From assembly GCA_963815665.1 (NCBI GenBank), contig CAWFHN010000011.1, forward strand, positions 1 to 64,000: a DNA stretch of 64,000 nt. The letters are read 5' to 3'. The position numbers were made by a program, and so were the translations under genes. The stretch comes from DASUPK01 sp963815665. GTDB taxonomy: Bacteria > Actinomycetota > Thermoleophilia > Solirubrobacterales > 70-9. How positions within the stretch are numbered: the first letter of the stretch is position 1; each line of letters begins with the position of its first letter. Shown here in pieces: positions 19,388 to 29,084 of the stretch. The notes under the pieces are model-generated. The model was not told the origin of the DNA. It was given only the letters and a program-made list of their open reading frames with translations, and ran no database searches.

Positions 19388-21287
19388 ATTTACCTCTTAC
19401 AGCGCCCAGAGGACATCCCGCCGCGCCTGACCAATCGACTCAATGCTCGGATAGCCGTCCTCGCCGCCGTGGTGATCGCTGCCGTCGCCATGGTGACCCT
19501 GAGGCTGTGGTCGCTGCAGATCCTCTCGGGCGAGCACTATCGCGCCCTCGCCCGCGACCACGGCGTTCTCGATGTGCGGGTGCACCCGCCGCGAGGGGAG
19601 ATCCTCGACCGGACGGGCAAGGTGCTGGTCGACAACCGGACGGTGATGAGCCTCGAGCTGCGGCCCTCGGACCTGCCGAGCTCACGCGCGGAGCGCCGGG
19701 CCGAGCTGCGCCGGCTCGGGAGCCTGCTCGGCCTCTCGCAACGAGCGATCCACAGCAAGGTCCGCGAGACGCCCCAGTACGCCGGATACCCGGTCGTCCT
19801 TCGACAGGACGTCGACCGCCGCCTGCTCTTCTACATGCTCGAGAACAGGCGGAGCTTCCCCGGCGTCAGCGTCGAGCGCACCTACGTCCGCCAGTACAAG
19901 GACGGCTCGCTCGCCGCCCACATCCTGGGCCTCGTCGGGCAGATCACCCCGCATCAGCTGGCCAGGCCCGCCTACCGGACGCTCAGGCCCGGCGACATCA
20001 TCGGCCAGGCGGGCGTCGAGTACACATACGACAAGCTCCTGCGCGGGACCGCCGGAAGCCAGCGGATCCAGGTGGACGCCCTCGGGCGTCCCCGGGGGCA
20101 GCTCGGGAGCGCGCCGCCCCAGGCCGGCGACAACCTCCGGCTGACGCTCGATGCGGGCCTGCAGGAGGTCGGCGAGGCGGCGCTGCGCGCCAAGGGCCTC
20201 CCGAGCGCGTTCGTGGCGATGAACGTCAACACCGGCGCGATCCTCGCGATGGGCTCCTATCCGACCTACGACCCGTCCTTCTACACGCGGCCGCACACGA
20301 AGGCGCAGTACGACGCGTTCGGCAACCGCGCGGGCGACCCGCTGGTCGATCGCGCCGACCAGGGCGGCTACCCGACCGGGTCCGCCTTCAAGCCGATCAC
20401 CGCGACCGCCGCGCTGGAGGACCACCTGATCTCCCCGAGCACGATCTTCGACGACACCGGCTCGCTCGACATCGGCGGGATCACCCTGCACAACTCCGGG
20501 GGCGCCGCCAACGGCCCGGTCGACATGAGCACGGCCATCAAGGTCTCCTCGGACGTCTACTTCTACAACCTCGGTCTCCACGCTTCTGCCAGTGGGAACG
20601 GCGGGCAGATACAGGACTGGGCGCGCGCGTATGGGCTGGGCCAGAAGCCGGGGATCGACGTCCCGGACGCCACCGCCGGCCTGATCCCGACACCGGCCTG
20701 GCGCAACCGCGTCTACCGCCACCACTCCAATCCGTACATCGACCGCCCCTGGACGCAGGGCGACAACGTCAATCTGGCGGTCGGGCAGGGCGACGTCCAG
20801 GTCACCCCTCTCCAGCTCGCCCGGGCATACGCGGCGCTCGCCAACGGGGGCACGCTCGTCACCCCCCACGTGGGCGGCCGGATCGTGGACGTCCACGGCG
20901 GGACCGTCCGCCGGATCAGGCCGAGCGCCGCGCCGCCACCTGCACATCTCGGATGAGACGCGGAACGTGATCCTCGGCGGCATGCACCGCGCCGCCGACG
21001 AGGCGGGCGGGACCTCCGATGCCGTGATGGGCAGCTTCCCCATCCCGGTTGCCGGCAAGACGGGCACGGCGCAGCGCGACGGCCAGCAGGACCAGTCCTG
21101 GTACAGCGTGGTCGCTCCCTACGACAACCCGCGGATCGTCGTCACCGTGACCGTCGAACGGGGCGGGTTCGGCGTCGAGTCGGCGGCGCCGATTGCGCGC
21201 ACCATCCTCGAGCGCTACTTCAATCTCAATGGGGGCTCGGCCGGCGCCGTCAACGCAGCCGCCGCCAGAGCCGCTGGGCCGGGCTGA
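19388..21287 (+). CDS. mrdA: Penicillin-binding protein 2, first copy; frameshifted near 20930
   Basis: Transpeptidase of the elongasome. SxxK is TGSAFKPI, SxN is SSDVYFYN and KTG is AGKTGTAQ, all present. At 20930 one extra base moves the frame. Alignment with the second copy (RPSLRRQMRLSPTTRN) shows RPSARRHLHISDETRN is restored by dropping one base in GCCGCG. The first standard start (GTG 19469) would cut into the membrane anchor. The same frame extends upstream without ATG, GTG or TTG to ATT at 19388, giving IYLLQRPEDIPPRLTNRL before the anchor and preceded by AGGGGGAG. The stop overlaps rodA1 (TGATG). Confidence 0.88.
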
Positions 21288-22450
21288 TGGAAGCGGCGAA
21301 GCCCTCGCTCACGATCGCGCCGCGCCGGCCGCTGGCCGAACGGCTCGGCCTGACCGGAGTCGACGGTGTCATGCTCGGAGCGTCCGTCGGGCTGATCGCC
21401 TTCAGCGTCTTCACCCTCGCGACCTCGACCCGGGACGAGATCGCGGGGCGCCCCATGTACTTCGTGGAGCGCCAGGCCCTCTACGCGGCGGCCGGGATCG
21501 TGCTGATGATCGCGATCAGCCGGATCGACTACACGCGGCTGCGCGACCTGAGGATGACCATCTACGCGGCGATGGTCGGCTCGATCACGCTGGTGCTCCT
21601 GGTGGGGACCGCGGTGCGCGGCTCGAATCGCTGGATCAACCTGCCGTTCTTCCAGTTCGAGCCGTCGGAGCTCGCGAAGGTTCTGCTCTGCGTCTCGCTG
21701 GCGGCGTTCGTGTACGAGAGGGTCAGGCGGCCATTCGGGCTTCGCCAGACGGTGACCCTGCTGGGCCTCGGGCTCGCGCCGGCGGCGCTGGTGTTCCTGC
21801 AGCCCGACCTCGGGACGGGGATCGTGCTGGTCGCCGTTGCGCTGACGATCCTGTTCGTCTCGGGGATTCCCTGGCAGCACTTCGCCGCGATCGGCGCCGC
21901 CGCCGCCCTGATCGCCGGCGGCGTGTACGCGGCCGGGTCCGCGGCGGGCGTCAGCTTCCTCCACGGCTACCAGCAGGACCGCCTCACCGCCTTCCTCCAC
22001 CCGAGCGACGATCCCAGCGACGCCAGCTACCAGGTGAACCAGTCCGTGATCGCGGTCGGCTCGGGCGAGGAGGTGGGACGAGGCAGCGAGGCAACCCAGA
22101 CCGAACTGCTCTTCCTGCCCGAGCGTCACACCGACTTCATCTACGCGGTGATCGGCGAGCGCTTCGGCTTCCTCGGCGCGGCCTTCGTCATCTTCCTCTA
22201 CGCGATCCTCTTCTGGCGCGCCATCCGGGTCATGCGGGGCTCATCGAGCTACTACGGGACGCTGATCGCAGCCGGGGTGGTGGCGATGCTGGTCTTCCAG
22301 GTGATCATCAACGTCGGCATGAATCTCGGGCTGATGCCCGTCACCGGGATCACCCTGCCGCTGATGAGCTACGGGGGCTCGTCCGTGCTGGGCACCTTCC
22401 TGGCGCTCGGGATCCTGCAGAGCATCCACGCCCAGTCGCGGCGCGATTGA
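21287..22450 (+). CDS. rodA: RodA/FtsW-type peptidoglycan glycosyltransferase, first copy
   Basis: 387 residues with about ten membrane segments (SEDS family). It polymerises lipid II glycan strands together with PBP2. Family motifs are LQPDLGTGIVLV (with the key Asp), FLPERHTDFIYAVIGERFG and GITLPLMSYGGSSV. ATG overlaps the mrdA1 stop, so the pair is translationally coupled. It is clearly paralogous to the second copy at 25883 over its whole length, including the odd LHGYQQDRLTAFLHPSDDPS segment. Confidence 0.95.
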   Translation: MEAAKPSLTIAPRRPLAERLGLTGVDGVMLGASVGLIAFSVFTLATSTRDEIAGRPMYFVERQALYAAAGIVLMIAISRIDYTRLRDLRMTIYAAMVGSITLVLLVGTAVRGSNRWINLPFFQFEPSELAKVLLCVSLAAFVYERVRRPFGLRQTVTLLGLGLAPAALVFLQPDLGTGIVLVAVALTILFVSGIPWQHFAAIGAAAALIAGGVYAAGSAAGVSFLHGYQQDRLTAFLHPSDDPSDASYQVNQSVIAVGSGEEVGRGSEATQTELLFLPERHTDFIYAVIGERFGFLGAAFVIFLYAILFWRAIRVMRGSSSYYGTLIAAGVVAMLVFQVIINVGMNLGLMPVTGITLPLMSYGGSSVLGTFLALGILQSIHAQSRRD

Positions 22451-22522
22451 CCTCTTTCAGTCCGGTTGAAGGCCAGGCGCTACATTCGGCCGCCGGGTAA
22501 GCGACTTGAGAGCTAGGAAGAC

Positions 22523-23395
22523 ATGTACCGCAAGCAGGTGCGCCGTCGACGGGCGGTGCTTTTGCTGCTCGTCGCCGCCTCGCTGACACTGCTCAGCCTC
22601 TACTACCGCGAGGGGAGCTCCGGAGGCCCGCTGCACGGGGCCGAGAACGTGGTCTCGACCGTCTTCTCACCGATCTCGAGCGTGACCGATCGCGCGCTCA
22701 AGCCCGTCCGCGACCTGGTCAACTGGTTCCACGAGACCTTCGACGCACGAGGCGACAAGGCCAAGCTGCAGGACCAGGTGGCGAGCCTTCGCGACCAGCT
22801 CGCCCGGGATCAGACCCAGCGGCAGGAGGCCAAGGAGCTGTCCGCGCTGAACGAGCTGACCAGCGGCGGCATCGTCCCCGACGGCACGAACCCCGTGACC
22901 GCCCGGGTGGTGGGCCGCTCGCCGACCGTCTGGTACTCGACGGTGACCGTCGACGTGGGCTCGGGCGACGGCGTCCGGATCGACGACCCGGTGGTGGCGG
23001 CACAGGGTCTCGCCGGCAAGGTCACGCAGACGACCTCCAACACCGCGCAGGTCACGCTGATCACGGACGCGGACAGCGCCGTCACCGCACGCGTGCAGCC
23101 CGGCGGCGCCACGGGCGTCGTCGAGCCCGACGTGGGCAACCCGAACGACCTCCAGCTCGACTTCCTGGAGCGCGGCTCGCACATCGCCGAGGGCCAGATG
23201 GTCGTCACGGCCGGCTTCTCGACGGGCGACCTGGGGTCGATCTTCCCCCCGGGGATTCCGATCGGCAAGATCACGAGGGCGACCGTGGAGGAGCAGCAGG
23301 CCTACCAGCGCGTGCACCTCTCGCCGTTCGCGGACCTTCGCGACATGGACTTCGTCAAGGTGCTGAGGACCCATTCCGGAAAGGGCAGCGGATGA
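22523..23395 (+). CDS. mreC: Rod shape-determining protein MreC
   Basis: 290 residues. One N-terminal membrane helix (AVLLLLVAASLTLLSLYY), a coiled coil of about 40 residues (DKAKLQDQVASLRDQLARDQ), then the two beta-barrel domain of MreC with VVGRSPTVWYSTVTVDVG and GLAGKVTQTT. It links MreB to PBP2 outside the membrane. Start ATG 22523 follows AGGAAG. The 3' end overlaps mreD (ATGA). Confidence 0.93.
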   Translation: MYRKQVRRRRAVLLLLVAASLTLLSLYYREGSSGGPLHGAENVVSTVFSPISSVTDRALKPVRDLVNWFHETFDARGDKAKLQDQVASLRDQLARDQTQRQEAKELSALNELTSGGIVPDGTNPVTARVVGRSPTVWYSTVTVDVGSGDGVRIDDPVVAAQGLAGKVTQTTSNTAQVTLITDADSAVTARVQPGGATGVVEPDVGNPNDLQLDFLERGSHIAEGQMVVTAGFSTGDLGSIFPPGIPIGKITRATVEEQQAYQRVHLSPFADLRDMDFVKVLRTHSGKGSG

Positions 23396-23946
23396 TCCTC
23401 ACGCCCGGCATCATCGCCCGACTGGCAGCGCTCGGCGCGTTCGCCGCGGTCGCGCAGATCGTCTGCTTCTCGAAGATGGACGTGTTCGGCACCGATCCCG
23501 ACGTCGTCCTGCTTGTCGCCTTCTCGGTGGGGGTGCTCGGCGGGAGCCTGACCGGAGCGGTGTTCGGCTTCTCGGTGGGCCTACTGATGGATTGCCTGTT
23601 GCTCGAGACCCTCGGCGGGTTCGCCCTCACGATGCTGTGCGTGGGTTATGTCGCTGGCCGTTACCGCGAGACAGTCGGCCGTCCGACCCGGGGCGCCGTC
23701 GCCCTGCTCGGCGCCGGGCTCACTCTGCTCGGCGCGATGGTGATTGCCGCGATCCAGATCGGCACGGGCGTGGACGCGAATGTGAGCTTCCTGGTCGTGC
23801 GTGATGCGATCGTCAAGAGCATGATCGGCGCGGGACTCGCGATTCCCGTCCTCCTGGGCGTCAGACTGGTGGTGCGCTCCGCCCTCGTCGACGAGCGAAG
23901 GGCGGCTCGTCGTCCCACTGGACCGCGGGCCGTAGAGGCGCCATAG
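23392..23946 (+). CDS. mreD: Rod shape-determining protein MreD
   Basis: 184 residues with five or so membrane segments and little else, as usual for MreD. The segment FSVGLLMDCLLLETLGGFAL matches the conserved 'G...D' region. It is coupled to mreC by a 4-nt overlap and to mrdA2 by a 2-nt gap. A basic tail of about 20 residues follows the last membrane segment. Confidence 0.88.
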   Translation: MILTPGIIARLAALGAFAAVAQIVCFSKMDVFGTDPDVVLLVAFSVGVLGGSLTGAVFGFSVGLLMDCLLLETLGGFALTMLCVGYVAGRYRETVGRPTRGAVALLGAGLTLLGAMVIAAIQIGTGVDANVSFLVVRDAIVKSMIGAGLAIPVLLGVRLVVRSALVDERRAARRPTGPRAVEAP

Positions 23947-23948
23947 CC

Positions 23949-25844
23949 GTGATGTATCGCCGCACACCCGAATCCGAGCCTGAGAGGCGGACCTCTCCGC
24001 TCGCGCTGCGGATCTCGATCCTGACGGGGCTCGCGATCGCGATCTTCTCCGTTCTCTTCCTGCGCCTCTGGTACGTGCAGGTGCTCTCCGGCGACAAGTA
24101 CCGGACCGAGGCCAACGACAACCGGATCCGCGAGATCCGCGTTCAGGCGCCCCGCGGCGACATCCTCGATCGGAACGGCAAGGTACTGGTGGCGAATCGC
24201 ACCGAGCTCGCCGTGGAGGTCAGCCCCGAGGACCTGCCGGACCCCGGCCGCACGCGCTCGCGGGAGCTCCACCAGCTCTCGACCATCACCGGGATGACGA
24301 TGGTCGAGATCCGCAAGACGCTCGCCAAGGGCGACCGGGCGGCGCCCGGCGGGCCGGTGATCCTCAAGAAGGGGCTGGGGGTCGACAAGGTCTATTACCT
24401 GCGGGAGAACCAGTCGAGCTTCCCCGGGGTGAGCGTCGAGCGGGTGTTCACCCGCGAGTACAAGAACGGGGATACCGCGGCTCATCTCTTCGGCAACGTC
24501 GGCGAGGTGACCGCCGAGCAGCTCAAGCAGCCGCGCTACGCGGGCCTCCACCAGGGTGACGCCGTCGGCCAATCGGGAATCGAGTACGAGTACGACCGGT
24601 TCCTGAGGGGCCGGGCCGGGACCGACCGCGTCCAGGTCGACGCCCTCGGCCGGCCTACGGATCAGCTCAGGAGCAGGCCGGCCCAGGCAGGCGACGACGT
24701 CCGCCTCACGATCGACTCGGGCCTGCAGAGCTACGCGGAGGGGGCGCTCGACTCGTTCGGCCTGCCGGGAGCGTTCGTCGCGATGAACGCCCAGAACGGC
24801 GAGGTCCTGGCGATGGGCTCGGCACCCACCTTCGACCCCTCGATCTTCACCCACCCGATCACCCAGAGCCGGTACCACGAGCTCACCTCGCAGAAGACCG
24901 ACGCGCCCCTTGCCAACCGCGCGATCCAGGGGCTCTATCCGACCGGCTCGACCTTCAAGCCGATCACGGCGACCGCCGCGCTCCAGGACCACCTGATCTC
25001 GCCGAACACGATCTTCAACGACACCGGCAAGCTGCGGGTCGACAACAACCAGGTGCTCCACAACGCCGGGCACGCGATCAACGGGCCGGTCGACATGAGC
25101 GACGCGCTCAAGGTCTCCTCGGACGTCTACTTCTACAACCTGGGCCTCCATGCGAAGGCCTCCAAGGGCGGCGGCATGATCCAGGACTGGGCGCGCCAGT
25201 ACGGGCTCGGCGAGAAGACCGGGATCGACCTGCCGGCCGAGGTCGACGGACTGATCCCGGACCCCGCCTGGCGCAATCGCCTCTACCAGGAGCACCTCAC
25301 CGACCGTCCCTGGTCCGCGGGCGACAACGTCAACCTGGCGGTCGGCCAGGGCGACCTGGAGACCGACCCACTGCAGATGGCGGTTGCGTACGCGGCGCTC
25401 GGCAACGGCGGCAAGGTCCTCAGGCCCCACCTGGGAGAGGACGTGGAGAGCGCCACGGGCAGGGTGATCGAGGAGGTTCGTCCGTCCCTCCGCCGCCAGA
25501 TGCGCCTCTCCCCGACCACCCGCAACACGATCCTGACGGGCCTGACGCGCGGAGCGATGGAGCCGGGCGGGACCTCGTACGCCGTCTTCGGCCACTTCCC
25601 GTTCCCGATTGCCGGCAAGACGGGAACCGCGCAGCGGCCGAACCAGCCCGACCAGTCCTGGTACATCGCGCTTGCGCCGGCGAAGAACCCACAGATCGTC
25701 GTCGCGGTGACGCTCGAGCGGGGCGGTTTCGGCGTCGATACGGCCGCACCGGTCGCCGCCCGCATCCTCGAGCACTACTTCAAGCTGCCGATCACCCCAA
25801 CGGCCTCATCGAGCGCAGCGGGGCAGGGAGGCACGCAGGAGTGA
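23949..25844 (+). CDS. mrdA: Penicillin-binding protein 2, second copy
   Basis: 631 residues from GTG 23949 (ATG at 23952 is equally possible). Short cytoplasmic start, one membrane anchor (ISILTGLAIAIFSVLFLRLW), PBP dimerisation domain, then the transpeptidase domain with TGSTFKPI (SxxK), SSDVYFYN (SxN) and AGKTGTAQ (KTG). Intact, unlike the first copy. It sits directly behind mreCD, so it may be the main elongation transpeptidase. The Ser/Ala-rich tail (TASSSAAGQGG) is probably disordered. Confidence 0.95.
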   Translation: MMYRRTPESEPERRTSPLALRISILTGLAIAIFSVLFLRLWYVQVLSGDKYRTEANDNRIREIRVQAPRGDILDRNGKVLVANRTELAVEVSPEDLPDPGRTRSRELHQLSTITGMTMVEIRKTLAKGDRAAPGGPVILKKGLGVDKVYYLRENQSSFPGVSVERVFTREYKNGDTAAHLFGNVGEVTAEQLKQPRYAGLHQGDAVGQSGIEYEYDRFLRGRAGTDRVQVDALGRPTDQLRSRPAQAGDDVRLTIDSGLQSYAEGALDSFGLPGAFVAMNAQNGEVLAMGSAPTFDPSIFTHPITQSRYHELTSQKTDAPLANRAIQGLYPTGSTFKPITATAALQDHLISPNTIFNDTGKLRVDNNQVLHNAGHAINGPVDMSDALKVSSDVYFYNLGLHAKASKGGGMIQDWARQYGLGEKTGIDLPAEVDGLIPDPAWRNRLYQEHLTDRPWSAGDNVNLAVGQGDLETDPLQMAVAYAALGNGGKVLRPHLGEDVESATGRVIEEVRPSLRRQMRLSPTTRNTILTGLTRGAMEPGGTSYAVFGHFPFPIAGKTGTAQRPNQPDQSWYIALAPAKNPQIVVAVTLERGGFGVDTAAPVAARILEHYFKLPITPTASSSAAGQGGTQE

Positions 25845-25869
25845 TGGCGGCAGGATCCCCTCGGACCTC

Positions 25870-25875
25870 TACCCT
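25870..25875 (+). promoter_or_regulatory. -10 element (TACCCT) before rodA2
   Basis: TACCCT ends 7 nt before the GTG at 25883, so the second rodA may have its own leaderless transcript. Confidence 0.4.
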
Positions 25876-25882
25876 CGCGTAA

Positions 25883-27085
25883 GTGGAAGCGGCACCGCTC
25901 ACGCTGAGACCCACGCGCGCCCGCGTCACCGAGCGCCTTGGCCTCGCCTACTACGACGGGGTCCTGGTCGGCGCCGCGCTGGCCCTGATCGCATTCAGCT
26001 GCTTCACCCTCGCGGTGGCGACGCCCAACGACGTTCCGGGTCAGCCGCTGTTCTTCGCCATGCGGCAGGCGATCTACGCGCTGATCGGCGTGGCGCTGAT
26101 GTTCGCCGTCGCCAAGATCGACTATTCCCGTTTCCGGGAGATCCGGGTCGGGATCTACTCGCTGATGATCGGCTCGATCTGCCTGGTGCTGCTGTTCGGC
26201 GCAGCGGCCCGCGGGTCCCGCCGCTGGATCGAGCTCCCCTACTTCCGCTTCCAGCCCTCCGAGCTGGCCAAGCTGCTGCTCGTCGTCGCCCTCGCGGCGT
26301 TCGTCATCGAGCGCACCCGCCGCGGCACTCCCGTCCGCCAGACGCTTCGCATCCTGGCGCTGGGGCTGGCCCCGGCCGGACTCGTCTTCCTGCAACCCGA
26401 CCTCGGCACGGGAATCGTGCTGGTGGTCGTCACACTCACAATTCTTTTCCTAGCCGGGGTGCCCTGGCCGCATTTCGCGGCCATCGGAGGCTTGGCGACC
26501 CTTGCGGTCAGCTTCGTCCTCGTCATCGCCCCGGCGACCGGCCTGCCGAGCCCGCTTCACGGCTATCAGCAGGATCGGTTGACTTCATTTCTACATCCCA
26601 GCAATGACCCAAGCGACGCGAGCTATCAGGTCAACCAGAGCGTCACCGCGATTGGATCCGGCGAGAAGACCGGACGCGGCGACAGCTCGACTCAGACCAA
26701 GCTCCTGTTCCTCCCCGAGCGGCACACGGACTTCGTGTTCGCCGTGATCGGGGAGCGCTTCGGCTTTGCGGGAGCTGCATTCGTACTGTCCCTGTACGCC
26801 CTGCTGATCTGGAGAATGCTGCGCATTCCGACGCTCTCCAAGAACTTGTACGGGACCCTGATCGCCGGCGGCATCGCCGCCATGCTCATGTTCCAGATTC
26901 TGGTCAACGTGGGCATGACCCTCGGCGTCATGCCGGTAACCGGCATCACCCTGCCCCTGATGTCTTACGGGGGATCCTCGGTGCTTGCCACCTTCCTGGC
27001 GATCGGGCTCCTACAGAGCATCCACGCACAAGCGCGGTCGAGCTCCAGCACACGCAGCAGGGCGCCTATCCCACTGTTGCGCTGA
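25883..27085 (+). CDS. rodA: RodA/FtsW-type peptidoglycan glycosyltransferase, second copy
   Basis: 400 residues, SEDS family, with the same motifs as the first copy: LQPDLGTGIVLV, FLPERHTDFVFAVIGERFG, GITLPLMSYGGSSV. The N-termini of both copies begin MEAA and run ERLGL...DGV, showing descent from one gene. The last third (about 26430-27050) uses more A/T-ending codons than its paralogue. It has a short unique tail (ARSSSSTRSRAPIPLLR). Start GTG 25883. Confidence 0.95.
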   Translation: MEAAPLTLRPTRARVTERLGLAYYDGVLVGAALALIAFSCFTLAVATPNDVPGQPLFFAMRQAIYALIGVALMFAVAKIDYSRFREIRVGIYSLMIGSICLVLLFGAAARGSRRWIELPYFRFQPSELAKLLLVVALAAFVIERTRRGTPVRQTLRILALGLAPAGLVFLQPDLGTGIVLVVVTLTILFLAGVPWPHFAAIGGLATLAVSFVLVIAPATGLPSPLHGYQQDRLTSFLHPSNDPSDASYQVNQSVTAIGSGEKTGRGDSSTQTKLLFLPERHTDFVFAVIGERFGFAGAAFVLSLYALLIWRMLRIPTLSKNLYGTLIAGGIAAMLMFQILVNVGMTLGVMPVTGITLPLMSYGGSSVLATFLAIGLLQSIHAQARSSSSTRSRAPIPLLR

Positions 27086-27088
27086 GCC

Positions 27089-27136
27089 ACCAAGAGCACA
27101 CCCACACCAACACCCACCCAGCCAGACCCGCCCAAA
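27089..27136 (+). promoter_or_regulatory. A/C-rich tract in the rng leader
   Basis: Between rodA2 and rng there is a tract almost free of T, dominated by CAC/ACC triplets (for example CACACCCACACCAACACCCA). It is followed by a TATATCGGT promoter-like sequence near 27152. The tract would be unstructured in RNA. Its purpose is unknown. Confidence 0.25.
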
Positions 27137-27185
27137 GCGGCGGCCCGGCCGTATATCGGTGTGCGCTCGCGCAGAAAGGAACACC

Positions 27186-29069
27186 ATGAAGAAGAACATC
27201 CTCGTCAGCGTCGACCGCGGTGAGACCCGCGTCGCCGTGCTCGAGGCAAAGGGCAGCCCCACTGAGGGCAAGCGCCGCAAGAAGGCTGCCCCAACCAACG
27301 AATGGAAGGTCGCGGAGCTCTACGTGGAGCGCCGTGGCCGCCGATCGATCGTCGGCAACATCTACAAGGGCAAGGTCGACAACGTCCTGCCCGGGATGGA
27401 GGCCGCGTTCGTCGACATCGGCCTGGAGCGAAACGGCTTCCTGCACGTCGACGAGATCGTCCTGCCTGACGGCAAGGCCGTCCCCAAGCGGGGCCGCGGC
27501 CGCGGCCGCCGGATCGACGAGCTGATCAAGCCCGGCCAGGAGATCATCGTCCAGGTCGTCAAGGACCCGCTGAAGACGAAGGGCGCGAGGCTCTCGATGC
27601 AGCTGTCGATCGCGGGCCGCTATCTCGTCTACATGCCGCAGGGAGGCGGCATCGGCGTCTCCAAGCGCCTGCCCGACGGCGAGAGAACCCGACTTCGCAA
27701 GCTGATCGAGAAGGTGGACATCGGGGACGGCGGCGCGATCGTCCGCACCGCCGCGCAGGGCGCGAAGAAGGAGGACTTCGTCCGCGAGATCTCCTACCTG
27801 CATCGCCTCAACGAGGTTGTGACCGAGCGCGCGGACAAGTCCGACGTCGGCCAGATGGTCTTCCAGGAGGCCGACCTCTCGATCCGCGTCGTCCGCGACG
27901 TGCTGGTCGAGGAGTTCGAGGGAGCGATCATCGACGACCCCAAGCAGCACGAGCGCGTCACCAAGTTCCTCCAGCGGACGGCGCCGGAGCTGGCTGAGCG
28001 GGTCGAGCTCTACAAGGGCAAGGAGGGGCCGCTCGAGAAGTGGGGCGTCGAGGAGGCGTTCGACTCGGTGCTCTCGCGCCGCGTCGATCTCCCCTCGGGC
28101 GGATATCTCATGATCGACTATGCGGAAGCCCTCACGGTCATCGACATCAACACCGGCAGCTTCACTGGCAAGGGCAAGGGCCGCCTCGAGGACACGATCA
28201 CCAAGGTGAACGTCGAGGCCGCCGATGAGGTCGTGCGGCAGCTCCGCATGCGCGACATCGGCGGGATCATCGTCATCGACTTCATCGACATGGCGCGGGC
28301 GCGGAACCGCGACCAGGTGCTGAAGACCCTGCGGACCGCGCTGGACGAGGACCGGACCAAGACCTATGTGGTCGAGGTCTCGCCTCTCGGCCTGGTCGAG
28401 ATGACCCGTCAGAACGTCACCGACGGCGTCCGCGAGATCCTCACCAAGCGCTGCCCGACCTGCGACGGGGAAGGGGTCGTCAGCTCGGAGGAGACCGTCG
28501 CGATCTCAATCGTCCGCAAGCTTCAAGGCGTCGTAGACGAGAATCCGGACCCCGAGGCGTACCTGGTGAGGGTGAACCCCCGGGTTGCCGCGGAGCTGCT
28601 CTCGCCCGACTCGGGCCTCACCGAGCTGGAGGAGGAGACGGGGAAGCGCTTCCACTTCGAGGGCGGCGATGCCCTGTCCCTCGACACGTTCCACGTCGTC
28701 GAGAGCGGTGGGCGCGAGGAGATCGAGCAGCGGGCGCTGCCGTTCCAGGTGGGTGAGGAGGTTCTGGTCTCGATCGAGGAGCCCCACATGTACAACGTCG
28801 ACGATGCGGTTGCCCGGGTCGATTCATACGTCGTCAGCGTGGCCGGAGCCGGGCCGCATGTGGGCGAGCAGCGGATGGTGCGCATCGAGAGCGTCGGGCG
28901 CTCCGCCGCGACCGCGCTGCTGCTCGATTCGGATGGGAACGTCGTGCAGCCCGGAGCCAATGGGGATGGAGGAGAGAAGCTAGAATCCTCGACCTCCGAA
29001 GGGCGCAGGCGTCGCGGAAGCAGGGGCGGAAGGCGACGTTCCCGTGCCGGCGGTGGCAGCAAGAACTAG
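27186..29069 (+). CDS. rng: Ribonuclease E/G family protein
   Basis: 627 residues. Endoribonuclease for rRNA and mRNA processing. An S1 domain (GNIYKGKVDNVLPGMEAAFV) is followed by the catalytic DNase I-like region with magnesium-binding Asp in ALTVIDINTGSFTG and GGIIVIDFIDMAR. The zinc link is CPTCDGEG. After the catalytic core there is an extra OB-like (TRAM-type) segment (FQVGEEVLVSIEEPHMYNV) and a basic Arg/Gly tail suited to RNA binding. ATG at 27186 follows AAAGGA. rplU and rpmA lie directly downstream, the common rng-rplU-rpmA order. Confidence 0.95.
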   Translation: MKKNILVSVDRGETRVAVLEAKGSPTEGKRRKKAAPTNEWKVAELYVERRGRRSIVGNIYKGKVDNVLPGMEAAFVDIGLERNGFLHVDEIVLPDGKAVPKRGRGRGRRIDELIKPGQEIIVQVVKDPLKTKGARLSMQLSIAGRYLVYMPQGGGIGVSKRLPDGERTRLRKLIEKVDIGDGGAIVRTAAQGAKKEDFVREISYLHRLNEVVTERADKSDVGQMVFQEADLSIRVVRDVLVEEFEGAIIDDPKQHERVTKFLQRTAPELAERVELYKGKEGPLEKWGVEEAFDSVLSRRVDLPSGGYLMIDYAEALTVIDINTGSFTGKGKGRLEDTITKVNVEAADEVVRQLRMRDIGGIIVIDFIDMARARNRDQVLKTLRTALDEDRTKTYVVEVSPLGLVEMTRQNVTDGVREILTKRCPTCDGEGVVSSEETVAISIVRKLQGVVDENPDPEAYLVRVNPRVAAELLSPDSGLTELEEETGKRFHFEGGDALSLDTFHVVESGGREEIEQRALPFQVGEEVLVSIEEPHMYNVDDAVARVDSYVVSVAGAGPHVGEQRMVRIESVGRSAATALLLDSDGNVVQPGANGDGGEKLESSTSEGRRRRGSRGGRRRSRAGGGSKN

Positions 29070-29084
29070 TCAAGTGGAGACGTG

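Noticed and set aside
23661..25775. A 704-codon minus-strand frame across mreD and mrdA2
   Set aside because: It is a compositional shadow of two genes with clear family motifs; its product is low in hydrophobic cores and shows no domain.
26985..27185. An N-terminal extension of RNase E/G running back into rodA2
   Set aside because: The extension has no domain character, covers the rodA2 3' end and leader, and ATG 27186 has its own AAAGGA and the family N-terminus.
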